Positions 18,429 through 27,675 are shown, counted from the stretch's first letter. The stretch: 64,000 nucleotides of DNA from Flavisolibacter sp. (GCA_028288675.1 JAQBNG010000248.1:1-64000); one strand, 5' to 3'. Numbers and translations are program-made. The notes: generated by a model not told the origin, from the sequence alone.

Positions 18429-20270
18429 TTATTCCTGAATTTCAATGCCAATCTTTTTCATCAGGATAGAAGCATTGAGACTCTTGCAAACACCTTCTTT
18501 TAACTTATAATCAAAATACAGTTCTTCGCCTTCTACCTCCACGTCAAAATGATAGTTGTCAATTGACTGAGGATAGGTTGTTTCAAGTCCTGCCAGCTCA
18601 ACATCATGTGTAGCGATAACCGCTACAGCTTCTTCTTTTATCAATTGCTTTATTAATGCGGCGGAGCCCTTATGACGGTCGTAAGAGTTAGTGCCGCGCA
18701 ATATTTCATCCAATAAAATAAAAACGGGTTGATGTGCTTTTACCTGTTCTATAATTGTCCGCAGCTTTTTTAATTCAGCATAAAAAGTAGAAGTGTTTTC
18801 AGCAAGATTATCTGCAATACGCATACTGCTTACCAGTTGCACAGGCGAAAGTAAAAACGAGGCGGCGCAAACGGGCGAACCTATTTGTGCCAATACGATA
18901 TTAACACCAAGGCTGCGTAAAAAAGTGCTTTTACCCGCCATATTTGAGCCGGTGATCAAGCCGATTTTAGCTGTCCCCTGCAATGTAAAATCATTATTCA
19001 CCCGTTGCATTTCCGGAATTAAAGGATGGCCTGCGCCTTTGCCATCCACTATAAAATGTTGAGATGAAAATTTTGGAAAACACCAGTCAGAATGGTTGAA
19101 ATGAAGTGTGCTGATGCTATGAAGCACTTCCATTTCCGCTACGGCCCCGAACCATTTTTGAAGTACTGCTTTGTTACGTTGGCGCCACCTGTTCAAGGCT
19201 ATCATTTGTCTTACATCCCAAAGTAAAAAAGAGTTGAAGAATAAAATACCTACGATACTGGTGCGGAGGTCGAAACGATCCAATATAATTTTTAGCGCCT
19301 TGATCTCTTCTGCTGCGGATGAAGTTGGTGCTTTTATAGAACCTTGTAAGGTATGAAGATGGGTAGAGGTGAAGGTTTTGCCTTCCAGCCAACGTACCAG
19401 GTTTTGTAAAGCAGCCGTTTCTTTTACAATCCCATTGAGGTGGTTATAAGACCTTGACGTGTTGCGGCTAAGGACGGTTGAAATAATTAGATACAATAAG
19501 AATAACGCTGAAAAAATTGCGCCGGGGATATATCCTGCAATGGCCGCTATAGCTGTGCCCAAGGTTACAATACTATAAATAATTACAACCGTTTTCCAGG
19601 CCGGATTAATGAAATGTTTTTCCTCTTCTTCAGCCCATGTTTGTATTCTTCTTTCTGTATTAGCCGTAATTGTTGTTTGCATAGAGAAAGCCTGCCACTG
19701 TTGCCGCCATGCTATTTCTGGCGCCAGTTCTTTTACAGCTTCCTGGCGTAATAGAATTAGCTCCGTGGCAGATGGATGCAACAGGTTTTCTGCTAATCGT
19801 TGCCGGCCTTGTTCTGTGTAACAACGGCTTAACCATTGATAGATGGAAGCCTTTCCAAAAATATCAAGATCGTTTGCATAAGCATGTTCTGCCGGCATAA
19901 AATGCCCGCCATCTTCTCTATGTGTGTATTGATGATCGAGAGCTTGTAATTCTTCTTCGTTGATTTTTATAAGTGTTTTTACATTGCTGATTTTTGCATT
20001 GTTGGCCACATCCACCGACACTAAATAAAGAAGCAGGCCCAGGCCTGCAATTGTTGGAAGTAATCCTGTAATTCCGTAAACAGTAAATATCTGATAAGCT
20101 ATAAAAAAAGTAACTGCAAAAACAGCAAGCCTTCCCCAGCCAAGGTTGATCCTTCTTTCTTGCAAGCCTGATAAAACTGTAGTAAAATTTTTTACCTGCT
20201 GTCCGTAACTGTCTCCTGGTGATGATTCGTTCATGATTTTAAAAGGGCAAAGTAAAGGATTGCTTGGCAT
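18429..20270 (-). CDS. MutS-like DNA mismatch repair ATPase family protein with membrane segments
   Basis: Walker A GLITGSNMAGKSTFLRSLG, FILLDEILRGTNSYDR, VIATHDVELAGLE; hydrophobic segments upstream. Confidence 0.88.
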   Translation of the reverse strand: MPSNPLLCPFKIMNESSPGDSYGQQVKNFTTVLSGLQERRINLGWGRLAVFAVTFFIAYQIFTVYGITGLLPTIAGLGLLLYLVSVDVANNAKISNVKTLIKINEEELQALDHQYTHREDGGHFMPAEHAYANDLDIFGKASIYQWLSRCYTEQGRQRLAENLLHPSATELILLRQEAVKELAPEIAWRQQWQAFSMQTTITANTERRIQTWAEEEEKHFINPAWKTVVIIYSIVTLGTAIAAIAGYIPGAIFSALFLLYLIISTVLSRNTSRSYNHLNGIVKETAALQNLVRWLEGKTFTSTHLHTLQGSIKAPTSSAAEEIKALKIILDRFDLRTSIVGILFFNSFLLWDVRQMIALNRWRQRNKAVLQKWFGAVAEMEVLHSISTLHFNHSDWCFPKFSSQHFIVDGKGAGHPLIPEMQRVNNDFTLQGTAKIGLITGSNMAGKSTFLRSLGVNIVLAQIGSPVCAASFLLSPVQLVSSMRIADNLAENTSTFYAELKKLRTIIEQVKAHQPVFILLDEILRGTNSYDRHKGSAALIKQLIKEEAVAVIATHDVELAGLETTYPQSIDNYHFDVEVEGEELYFDYKLKEGVCKSLNASILMKKIGIEIQE

Positions 20271-20371
20271 TGACGAAGAATTGTAAACGGCAGGTACGTT
20301 GCCTGAAGCAGTAAATATTTCGTTAACTCATTAACTTAGCCTCCAATCAACTAATCAATCAATTATCTCCC

Positions 20372-20893
20372 ATGATTCGCTTTACCGCCGTAATAAAACG
20401 CTTTGCAGACCAGGGGGAAAAAACCGGCTGGACCTATATTGCAATTTCGGCGGTGCAGGCAGCAGCATTAAAAGCAGAAACCAAAACTTCATTCAGGGTA
20501 AGTGGCAGGTTAGATAATTATTTAATTGAAAAAGTAGCATTGATACCTATGGGCGATGGAACTTTTATTATGTCCCTGAATGCAGCCATCAGAAAAGGAA
20601 TAAAAAAACAAAAAGATGCGGAAGTGGAAGCGCATCTTGAATTGGATAACAGGCCTGTAAAAATTGACCTTGATTTTATGTGTTGCCTCGAAGATGAAAC
20701 TGCTGCATTCACAGCTTTCAAGGCACTAACAAAAGGCCACCAGATTTATTTTTCCAAATGGATCGAGTCAGCAAAAACGGAAGCAACGAAAGCGAAACGT
20801 ATTGCCATGGCAGTAAATGCCCTGGAAAAAGGGTGGGGATTTCCAGAAATGCTCCGGGCTAATAAAAAAGAAAAAGAGCAGTTAGGTTTATGA
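20372..20893 (+). CDS. YdeI/OmpD-associated-like protein (DUF1905 + YdeI C-terminal domain)
   Basis: GWTYIAISAVQAAALKAETKTSFRVSGRLDNYLIEKVALIPMGDGTFIMSLNAAIRKGI ... FSKWIESAKTEATKAKRIAMAVNALEKGWGFPEM. Confidence 0.8.
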   Translation: MIRFTAVIKRFADQGEKTGWTYIAISAVQAAALKAETKTSFRVSGRLDNYLIEKVALIPMGDGTFIMSLNAAIRKGIKKQKDAEVEAHLELDNRPVKIDLDFMCCLEDETAAFTAFKALTKGHQIYFSKWIESAKTEATKAKRIAMAVNALEKGWGFPEMLRANKKEKEQLGL

Positions 20894-21130
20894 ATCACCG
20901 CTGCCGCTGGTACCTCTTTCTCCATCCACCTCATTACGCTGGCGGTCAATAACAGTTTCTCTTAAATCATCGTTCGAAACTTCTATTGTAGTATCTTTTC
21001 GAGGATCAACGCTTTGGTCGTGCTGATGCTCTTCAGGTGTTTGCAAAGTGCTGTCAGAAGTTAAATAAATTTTTGTTTCTTCTTCTGCCTGGTTGTTCCC
21101 GCTTTTGTTTTTTTCGTTGTCGTTTGTCAT
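20888..21130 (-). CDS. Small disordered acidic protein
   Basis: 80-aa ORF of low-hydrophobicity composition (MTNDNEKNKSGNNQAEEETKIYL...); compositional kinship with the ORFs at 21179 and 22440. Confidence 0.5.
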   Translation of the reverse strand: MTNDNEKNKSGNNQAEEETKIYLTSDSTLQTPEEHQHDQSVDPRKDTTIEVSNDDLRETVIDRQRNEVDGERGTSGSGDS

Positions 21131-21178
21131 AATTTTTTATTTATTGATTATTGCCTGTTGCTTGTTGCCAGTCCTTAC

Positions 21179-21370
21179 CTATCCCGCTTCTCCATCTGTT
21201 ACCTCACCGCTGGCTTTTGTAGGTGTGTTCTCTGCGGTTTGCTTTGCACTCTCGGGGTTTTCGCTGACAGCCTCCTGCGACTTTTCTATATTGATTTCTT
21301 CGCCATCAGGCTTTTGTACATAAACATGGCTTTCTTTTTTTGCCTGCATGTCCTGTTGTTGTGGTATCAT
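21179..21370 (-). CDS. Small disordered acidic protein
   Basis: 63-aa ORF MIPQQQDMQAKKESHVYVQKPDGEEINIEKSQEAVSENPESAKQTAENTPTKASGEVTDGEAG. Confidence 0.45.
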   Translation of the reverse strand: MIPQQQDMQAKKESHVYVQKPDGEEINIEKSQEAVSENPESAKQTAENTPTKASGEVTDGEAG

Positions 21371-21504
21371 TTTTTGCTTTCTTATTGATAGAGGAAATTT
21401 TGTGCCAGCGAGCTAATGTTTTGGTTAGCCATCAGGGTCCCGGCAATTACCGGCAACTGTCAACCATTTATTTTTGAATTTTATTTTTTTTATTTTTTAC
21501 TGTT

Positions 21505-21777
21505 ATGAAAACAATTCACTTGCTTATTAAAGGAAAAGTGCAGGGTGTATTTTACCGGGCAACTGCAAAAGAAAAAGCCAGCGGGTTAAAGCTGTCAGGC
21601 TGGATAAAGAATACACGGGATGGTCATGTTGAAGCGGTTGCTTCAGGCGAAGAAGATGACTTACAATCCTTTATTGCCTGGTGCAAAAAAGGTCCTCCAG
21701 GTGCCCAGGTAAAATCTGTTGAAATAACCGAAACACAAGAAAAGTTTACCGAAGGTTTTCTGATTATCAGAGAATAA
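21505..21777 (+). CDS. Acylphosphatase
   Basis: LLIKGKVQGVFYRATAKEKASGLKLSGWIKNTRDGHVEAVASGEEDDLQSFIAWCKKGPPGAQVKSV. Confidence 0.95.
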   Translation: MKTIHLLIKGKVQGVFYRATAKEKASGLKLSGWIKNTRDGHVEAVASGEEDDLQSFIAWCKKGPPGAQVKSVEITETQEKFTEGFLIIRE

Positions 21778-21945
21778 TAGCATCTGTCCAAAGACCAGCC
21801 CGCTTGCACAATTGCCCATTTTATTACATGGTATCGCAAAAAAATACCCATCAGCTTATCTAAATAGCTTTACAGGAGTACGGCATTATTTTGTTGCGCC
21901 CGATGGTGTACTGCTTTTTTGTTAACCGTTTAAATACCGAGTGTT

Positions 21946-22320
21946 ATGACAGAAAGAGGGCAATCCGAACAATCAAACAGATTTGGTCAAAACAAGCCGC
22001 CGCAAGGTGAAGAAGCATCAAGGACAAATAATGATCTATCTGAAAATGAACAGGGCGAATCTTCAGATAGAAAAGGTACAGCCAACCGTGGCTTTGCAGC
22101 TATGAACAGCGAAAAGCAAAAGAAAATAGCAAGCGAAGGTGGCCGTGCAGCACACCGCCAGGGAGTAGCACATGAATGGAGTAAGGATGAAGCAAGAGAA
22201 GCAGGCCGCAAGGGTGGGCAAATTGTTAGCCGGAATCGAGAGCACATGAGTGAAATAGGCCGCAAGGGCGGGCAAAGCTCAGGCCAGAAAAGGCAAAAAA
22301 GTGATACGGAAAGGAGCTAG
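21946..22320 (+). CDS. KGG-repeat stress-induced protein
   Basis: RGFAAMNSEKQKKIASEGGRAAHRQGVAHEWSKDEAREAGRKGGQIVSRNREHMSEIGRKGGQSSGQ: repeated GRKGG motifs. Confidence 0.9.
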   Translation: MTERGQSEQSNRFGQNKPPQGEEASRTNNDLSENEQGESSDRKGTANRGFAAMNSEKQKKIASEGGRAAHRQGVAHEWSKDEAREAGRKGGQIVSRNREHMSEIGRKGGQSSGQKRQKSDTERS

Positions 22321-22332
22321 AAAGCAATTTGC

Positions 22333-22393
22333 AATAAGCAACGGGCAATTTTTAATAAACCCTGATTTACTTATAAATTGCCCGTTGCTTATT
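22333..22393. repeat. Intergenic palindrome with 19-bp perfect arms
   Basis: AATAAGCAACGGGCAATTT (22333-22351) / AAATTGCCCGTTGCTTATT (22375-22393). Confidence 0.95.
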
Positions 22394-22439
22394 TAAAAAA
22401 TAGTTGTCGTATTTTCTAATCAGCTATTGCAATTGCTCA

Positions 22440-22658
22440 CTATTCATCAAAACGTTTGTCAGCTTTTTCATCTCCCTCACTGTCCTCTCTAAAATCATCC
22501 GATGCAGTACGGGTCAGGTGCTGGTTTACGTCATCATTTTCGCTGCTGCTTATTGTATTTACACCAGGCTGCAATGCAGATTCATCGCGAATGTTGGGAT
22601 CATTATCTTTTCCTTCGTCCGCAGGACGGTTTCTTCTTGGGTCTGTATTACCTGTCAT
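22440..22658 (-). CDS. Small disordered acidic protein
   Basis: 72-aa ORF MTGNTDPRRNRPADEGKDNDPNIRDESALQPGVNTISSSENDDVNQHLTRTASDDFREDSEGDEKADKRFDE. Confidence 0.45.
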   Translation of the reverse strand: MTGNTDPRRNRPADEGKDNDPNIRDESALQPGVNTISSSENDDVNQHLTRTASDDFREDSEGDEKADKRFDE

Positions 22659-22847
22659 AATTCGCTTTTAGTTAAAGCAAAAAATCTTATGCCATAACTG
22701 TAGGTTGGTTTTTTTGAAAGTCAGAAGCCATGATGTACTTAACCACGTGTATTCGACAAAGACGTAGCGATAAAAAAAATTATCAGTAATACCATCATGT
22801 AACTTTTTCCACCTATTTTAGCAGCCATTCAAAAAAAGTCTAATCCT

Positions 22848-23888
22848 ATGCAGGTAAAAACCCTAAATTTTTTTATTGCACTTGCGCTATTTGCAGGTGT
22901 AGGTTGCAATTCCCAGGCAACTGCTGAAGCCAGTTCAAAAGACTCTTCCACCGTCGCTCAAAAAAAAGAAGTAACAGCAACTAATGGTGGTCAGAAGATT
23001 GACACTGCCCTGTATAATCGGTTGATGCTTGATATGGCCAATGGCGATACCTCGGGTCGCTGGCCGGTGAAAAATGCGCCACTCCCGTTGCCTGGCGCAA
23101 TCCTTCCTTTTAACAGGGTCATTGCGTATTATGGTAACCTGTACTCAAACCGGATGGGTGCTTTAGGCAAATGGCCTAAGAAAGAAATGATTCCAAAACT
23201 TTTGGATGAAGTAAAAAAATGGAACGAGGCCGATTCAACCATCAAGTCGATTCCATGCCTGCATTATATTGCTGTGACCGCACAAGGCGCAGCAGGTAAA
23301 GACGGCAAATGGCGGTACCGAATGCCTCTTACTCAAATAGATACCATTTTAAATTGGGCTAAGGAAATAGATGCGTTGGTGTTTATTGATGTGCAGGTAG
23401 GCTTGAGTGATGTACAGTCTGAACTGCCGCATTTTGAAAAATATCTTTCTTTACCTAACGTCCATTTTGGTATTGATCCAGAATTTGCAATGAAAGCAAA
23501 AGGCAATAAAAAGCCTGGAAGTGTTATCGGTTCACTGGATGCCGTAGATATTAACTGGATAAGTGATTACCTGGCGGGACTTGTGAAGAAAAACAACCTT
23601 CCCCCTAAGATGTTTATGATCCATCGGTTTACAAAAGGTATGGTAACTAATTACCAGGATATTAAACTGCAACCTGAAATACAAATTGTAATGGATATGG
23701 ATGGATGGGGACCGCCGGAACTAAAAAAAGGTACTTACAGGTATTGGATACAAGCGGAGCCGGTGCAGTTTACAGGGTTTAAGTTGTTCTATGTAAACGA
23801 TACGGAAAAGTCGGGGCAGAAAGAAATGCTTTCACGGCAGGAAATTTTGAAATTAAAGCCGAAGCCTGTTTATATACAGTACCAATAA
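22848..23888 (+). CDS. Predicted secreted lipoprotein, unknown function
   Basis: Lipobox LFAGVGC; long uninterrupted ORF with typical codon usage. Confidence 0.8.
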   Translation: MQVKTLNFFIALALFAGVGCNSQATAEASSKDSSTVAQKKEVTATNGGQKIDTALYNRLMLDMANGDTSGRWPVKNAPLPLPGAILPFNRVIAYYGNLYSNRMGALGKWPKKEMIPKLLDEVKKWNEADSTIKSIPCLHYIAVTAQGAAGKDGKWRYRMPLTQIDTILNWAKEIDALVFIDVQVGLSDVQSELPHFEKYLSLPNVHFGIDPEFAMKAKGNKKPGSVIGSLDAVDINWISDYLAGLVKKNNLPPKMFMIHRFTKGMVTNYQDIKLQPEIQIVMDMDGWGPPELKKGTYRYWIQAEPVQFTGFKLFYVNDTEKSGQKEMLSRQEILKLKPKPVYIQYQ

Positions 23889-23926
23889 AAAGTTTGGTGT
23901 TGTTTAAGCCGGAGAAATATATTGCG

Positions 23927-23960
23927 ATGTTGGCCTTCTATCAAAGGCCAACATTTTTAT
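23927..23960 (+). terminator. Hairpin terminator
   Basis: GATGTTGGCCTTCTATCAAAGGCCAACATTTTTAT. Confidence 0.75.
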
Positions 23961-23972
23961 TTGAACCATGAT

Positions 23973-24335
23973 TTATTGGCTTCTCATTTTATAAATAATG
24001 AAGAAACTGATAATAGCGATAGCGAGTATTAAAATGATTGCAATCAGCATCCAGGGATCTAATTTTATTTCACGCTTTTGACGCCACTTTTTCTTTTTCG
24101 CCGTTTTCTTTTTAAGGTCAATATTTAAGCTTTCAACAAGTGCTGAAATATTTCGCTTATCCTTAAAGTCCTGTAAGCCTTCCAAGGCTTCCGTTTCAAA
24201 TTCATCATCTAACAAATTTTTTTCTACTTCATGCTGTTGGCCGGCAGAGAGTTTTCCCTGCAGGTAGTTTAATAAAGTTTCCTGGTCCGTTTCAGAATGT
24301 AAATTGGATAATATGTCTTTCAGGTTTTCCTTCAT
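23973..24335 (-). CDS. Small single-TM protein, candidate anti-sigma/partner of the ECF sigma factor
   Basis: Overlaps (4 bp) the sigma gene; acidic N-terminus and C-terminal TM (WMLIAIILILAIAIISFFIIY). Confidence 0.6.
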   Translation of the reverse strand: MKENLKDILSNLHSETDQETLLNYLQGKLSAGQQHEVEKNLLDDEFETEALEGLQDFKDKRNISALVESLNIDLKKKTAKKKKWRQKREIKLDPWMLIAIILILAIAIISFFIIYKMRSQ

Positions 24336-24913
24336 TTTCTTTGCTGGCCGCTTTGTTTCAGTTTTTTTTCTAAAATTATTTTCAAGTTACGTTTTCCGTT
24401 TTGTATGTAACTCTTCACCTGCATCAGGTTAAAGCCGGTTTGCGCCGTTATTTCCTGGTAGCTTTTTTTCTGGAGATAAAATAAGTTCACGCAACGTTTT
24501 TGCTCCTCGCTCAATTCTTCTATTGCTTCTTCCAGTAGATCGTATGTCTGTTCGTTTTGCAGTAACTCTTGTTTGTCGGTTTCGGCAACGGCAATATGTT
24601 GCTCCGATAATTCCTTCAGTCCTCTTGCGCCCCGCTGTCTGAGCCGCATCAGGCAATGGTTTTTAGCAACCATGTATAACCACGACTTGAAGTAATCTAT
24701 TTTATATTTGGGGACCTCTGTAAGAACTTTCAAAAAAATTTGTTGTACACAATCCCTTGCCTCCGTTTCATCTTTTAAATACTTCATACATACACCTAGT
24801 AATAATAACGTATAGCGTTGTAGTAAAATACCAATCCATTCCTGGTTGTTATCTGCCTGGTAAAGCTCAAGCAGTTCGTTATCACTAATATGGTCGTAGC
24901 GGTTTGGCTTCAT
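24332..24913 (-). CDS. RNA polymerase ECF-type sigma factor
   Basis: DNNQEWIGILLQRYTLLLLGVCMKYLKDETEARDCVQQIFLKVL, FKSWLYMVAKNHCLMRLR, CVNLFYLQKKSYQEITAQTGFNLMQVKSYIQNGKRNLK. Confidence 0.92.
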   Translation of the reverse strand: MKPNRYDHISDNELLELYQADNNQEWIGILLQRYTLLLLGVCMKYLKDETEARDCVQQIFLKVLTEVPKYKIDYFKSWLYMVAKNHCLMRLRQRGARGLKELSEQHIAVAETDKQELLQNEQTYDLLEEAIEELSEEQKRCVNLFYLQKKSYQEITAQTGFNLMQVKSYIQNGKRNLKIILEKKLKQSGQQRK

Positions 24914-25059
24914 TATGTGTGTGAGACGTGAGAAGGGAAACTGAGACAAAGATTCCTGTAAATGTTATGTCATTACAGTTTCACTTCTCACATTTGACGT
25001 TTCCCTTTTTTCTTAGACGCAATGCCTGCAAATTTGCATAATCAAAATGAATTAATATC

Positions 25060-25833
25060 ATGCAGTTTGCAATTTGTTTGTTATCGGTTATTCCAATGCG
25101 TAAAGAACCCTTTCACCGAAGCGAAATGGTAAGCCAAATCTTGTTTGGTGAATATGTTACGATGCACGGGGAGAAGGATGATTTTACATTAGTAAAGTGT
25201 GAGTATGATGGTTATGAAGGCTGGATACAATCCAATCAACTGACACATGTTTCCAATAAGGAATTACTTCAAACAAATAGCTACACAACAAGTTTTGCCA
25301 CACCTGTTACACAAAATAATACCATGTTGCATGTGCCTTATGGCTCACCGGTTTACCAGCAAAATGGGTTTTCTTTTCAGATGATAGGCAATAGCATTAA
25401 CTACCTGATGTTACCGCAACAAATGGTGAATAGCAAAGAACAAATTTTAAATTTGCAAACACTTACTGCCTTTTGCCAGCCGTTTATTAACACACCCTAT
25501 CTCTGGGGCGGTAAATCTGTTTTTGGCATTGATTGCAGTGGGTTTGTGCAACAGGTATTTAAGCTGTTTGGGATAAAACTTTTACGCGATGCTTATTTGC
25601 AGGCAGGGCAGGGCAAACCAGTAAATTCTTTAGAAGAGGCAAGGCTTGGAGACCTCTCTTTTTTCTGCAATGAAGGGGGAAGAGTAACGCATGTTGGAAT
25701 TATTTTAGAAGGGAATAAAATCATTCATTCCTCGGGTAGGGTACGGGTTGATACTGTTGATAAAGATGGTATTTTGAATTGTGAGAATGGCAAGCGGACG
25801 CATACGATGCATTCGATTAAAAGATTTTTTTAA
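25060..25833 (+). CDS. C40 family peptidase (SH3-like + NlpC/P60)
   Basis: PYLWGGKSVFGIDCSGFVQQVFKLFGIKLLRDAYLQAGQG, GDLSFFCNEGGRVTHVGIILEGNKIIHSSG. Confidence 0.92.
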   Translation: MQFAICLLSVIPMRKEPFHRSEMVSQILFGEYVTMHGEKDDFTLVKCEYDGYEGWIQSNQLTHVSNKELLQTNSYTTSFATPVTQNNTMLHVPYGSPVYQQNGFSFQMIGNSINYLMLPQQMVNSKEQILNLQTLTAFCQPFINTPYLWGGKSVFGIDCSGFVQQVFKLFGIKLLRDAYLQAGQGKPVNSLEEARLGDLSFFCNEGGRVTHVGIILEGNKIIHSSGRVRVDTVDKDGILNCENGKRTHTMHSIKRFF

Positions 25834-26245
25834 CCCCATTTGAAATGAACAAAATCAAATCAAACCCAAGCATCTTAAACGCCGTATAAAATAATACAAT
25901 CGCGAATATTTTTTTCAGCGCAGCTTCCGAGATAACTAATGCAAGCTTGCTTCCAAAAAAGCCACCTACCAGAAAGCCAAGAGCCATAATGCCAACAACT
26001 TTTACATCTATTAATCCTTTGTTATAATAATTCATCACAGCAAGAATACCTATTGGCAACAGTAACAAACCCAGCGAAGTTCCCTGTGCTTCTTTTTGTG
26101 TAAAGCCTACAAAATAAATAAGCGCCGGCACTACAATAATGCCGCCCCCAACACCTATTAAACCGCTAAGCATACCTGCCGCCAAACCTACAAGAAGGAG
26201 TAAAAGAATAACCTGTCCGGACATAGCAATCGTTTTGTTTTGCAT
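25817..26245 (-). CDS. TSUP/TauE-SafE family permease (short, half-size)
   Basis: LLVGLAAGMLSGLIGVGGGIIVVPALIYFVGFTQKEAQGTSLGLLLLPIGILA. Confidence 0.85.
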   Translation of the reverse strand: MQNKTIAMSGQVILLLLLVGLAAGMLSGLIGVGGGIIVVPALIYFVGFTQKEAQGTSLGLLLLPIGILAVMNYYNKGLIDVKVVGIMALGFLVGGFFGSKLALVISEAALKKIFAIVLFYTAFKMLGFDLILFISNGVKKIF

Positions 26246-26247
26246 AG

Positions 26248-26793
26248 TTATGCAAATGTTGTTTTGTAGTGCTCAATAGCTTCATTAATAATCCTGTATG
26301 CATCTTCCTTATCCTGGAACTTATCAATCCGCACTTCTTTACTTTCCAGCACTTTATATTGCTCAAAATAATTACGCAGCTCACTTATAAAATGCTTCGG
26401 TAATTCTTCCATCGAGGTGATATGGTTCACCGATGGATCTTTTGTAGCTACTGCAATTATTTTATCGTCATACTCACCGCTGTCAACCATTTGCATATTG
26501 CCAATAACCGTGGCATCTACCAAACAGAGCGGCTGAATACTTTGGCTGCAAAGCACAAGGATATCCAGTGGGTCATGATCCCATCCAAATGTCTGCGGAA
26601 TAAATCCATAATTTACCGGGTAATGAAAAGATGAATAGATCACCCGGTCTAGTTTCAGCAAACCGGTTTCTTTATCTATTTCATACTTGGTTCTTGACCC
26701 TTGCGAAATTTCGATAAGTGCCTTTACTTCTACCGGTGCGTTTTTGCCATAAGAGGCGCCATGCCAGGGATGTAATACGGTTGTTGATTTCAT
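26248..26793 (-). CDS. ppa: Inorganic pyrophosphatase (family I)
   Basis: EISQGSRTKYEIDKETGLLKLDRV, YPVNYGFIPQTFGWDHDPLDILVLCSQ, MVDSGEYDDKIIAV. Confidence 0.96.
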   Translation of the reverse strand: MKSTTVLHPWHGASYGKNAPVEVKALIEISQGSRTKYEIDKETGLLKLDRVIYSSFHYPVNYGFIPQTFGWDHDPLDILVLCSQSIQPLCLVDATVIGNMQMVDSGEYDDKIIAVATKDPSVNHITSMEELPKHFISELRNYFEQYKVLESKEVRIDKFQDKEDAYRIINEAIEHYKTTFA

Positions 26794-27140
26794 TAATTAA
26801 AAATTTTAAAGCCTAAAAAAGCAGCCAGCAATCCACAAGCTACGCTGGCAGTTGTATATAAAAAAAAGATGGCCCATCGGCCACTGGTCATCATTTGCAC
26901 TCCCTCTAAAGTAAAGGCCGAAAACGTTGTGAACCCTCCACAAAAACCCGTCATTAATAAAAGCCTTTTTTGCTCATCTTCTTGTTTCAACGTAGCCCAC
27001 AAGATGCCGACTAAAAAGCATCCTATAATATTAACCAGCAAAGTACCTGAAGGGAAAGAAGCATTAAACGCTTTTTGAACGCCATACCGCAGCACGCTGC
27101 CTGCTGCGCCTCCCAATGCCACTGCTGCTACCTGTATCAT
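26793..27140 (-). CDS. crcB: Fluoride channel CrcB/Fluc
   Basis: GGAAGSVLRYGVQKAF...FPSGTLLVNIIGCFLVGIL, GFCGGFTTFSAFTLE. Confidence 0.95.
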   Translation of the reverse strand: MIQVAAVALGGAAGSVLRYGVQKAFNASFPSGTLLVNIIGCFLVGILWATLKQEDEQKRLLLMTGFCGGFTTFSAFTLEGVQMMTSGRWAIFFLYTTASVACGLLAAFLGFKIFN

Positions 27141-27559
27141 TGCTGGTGATTATTTGGAAAAGAATATTTCAGGTCAACCAGCCAGTCGCCATTAAGGTTA
27201 ATTGCTTTAATGGAATCGCGTTCTTTTTTAAAAGTATTGGAGTAAATAATTACTGAAGCGGAGTCATTGATCTTCCTTGTATCATGAATGGTGATTTGCG
27301 CTTCGCGGTAACCTCGTTGGTCCATAGCATTCATACGCTCTGTATAATTTCTTTCTGCTACTTCCAGGTCTTCAATGTTGGCCGAATCGGGCACGATCAA
27401 CTTACGGGCTTCTTTCCACCGGCCGTCTAACGCACTCCGAATAAACATCCGGGCCGCATCAACATCATTTTCCGGCTTGCCGGTAATGCCATCACTGTTA
27501 TTTGAACAAGCATAAAATAAAGGCAGGAAAACAAAACCAAGAAGCGCTACTTTTTTCAT
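27137..27559 (-). CDS. Small lipoprotein (DUF4878-like)
   Basis: MKKVALLGFVFLPLFYACSNN lipobox; DAARMFIRSALDGRWKEARKLI pattern. Confidence 0.7.
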   Translation of the reverse strand: MKKVALLGFVFLPLFYACSNNSDGITGKPENDVDAARMFIRSALDGRWKEARKLIVPDSANIEDLEVAERNYTERMNAMDQRGYREAQITIHDTRKINDSASVIIYSNTFKKERDSIKAINLNGDWLVDLKYSFPNNHQQ

Positions 27560-27675
27560 CGCCCCAAAACTAAGAGAAAAGCACAATTTGCTGATTAGCT
27601 AATTTGCTGTGGCTTCAATTGAGGACATTTCTACCTTAAGTGGTGAGGGCTGGCTAGTCCATTTTGTAAATAAAG

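Noticed and set aside
21093-21388. + strand Ser/Leu/Cys-rich ORFs opposite the small acidic ORFs
   Set aside because: Composition is what is expected from the antisense of acidic disordered coding sequence; the - strand frames look more protein-like.
22404-22697. 97-aa + strand ORF
   Set aside because: Antisense to the 22440 acidic ORF and part of a palindrome-flanked spacer; no supporting motif.
25817-26245. Short TSUP permease as a frameshifted pseudogene
   Set aside because: The 142-aa product is a coherent half-size TSUP domain with intact start and stop; no homologous continuation seen in flanking frames.
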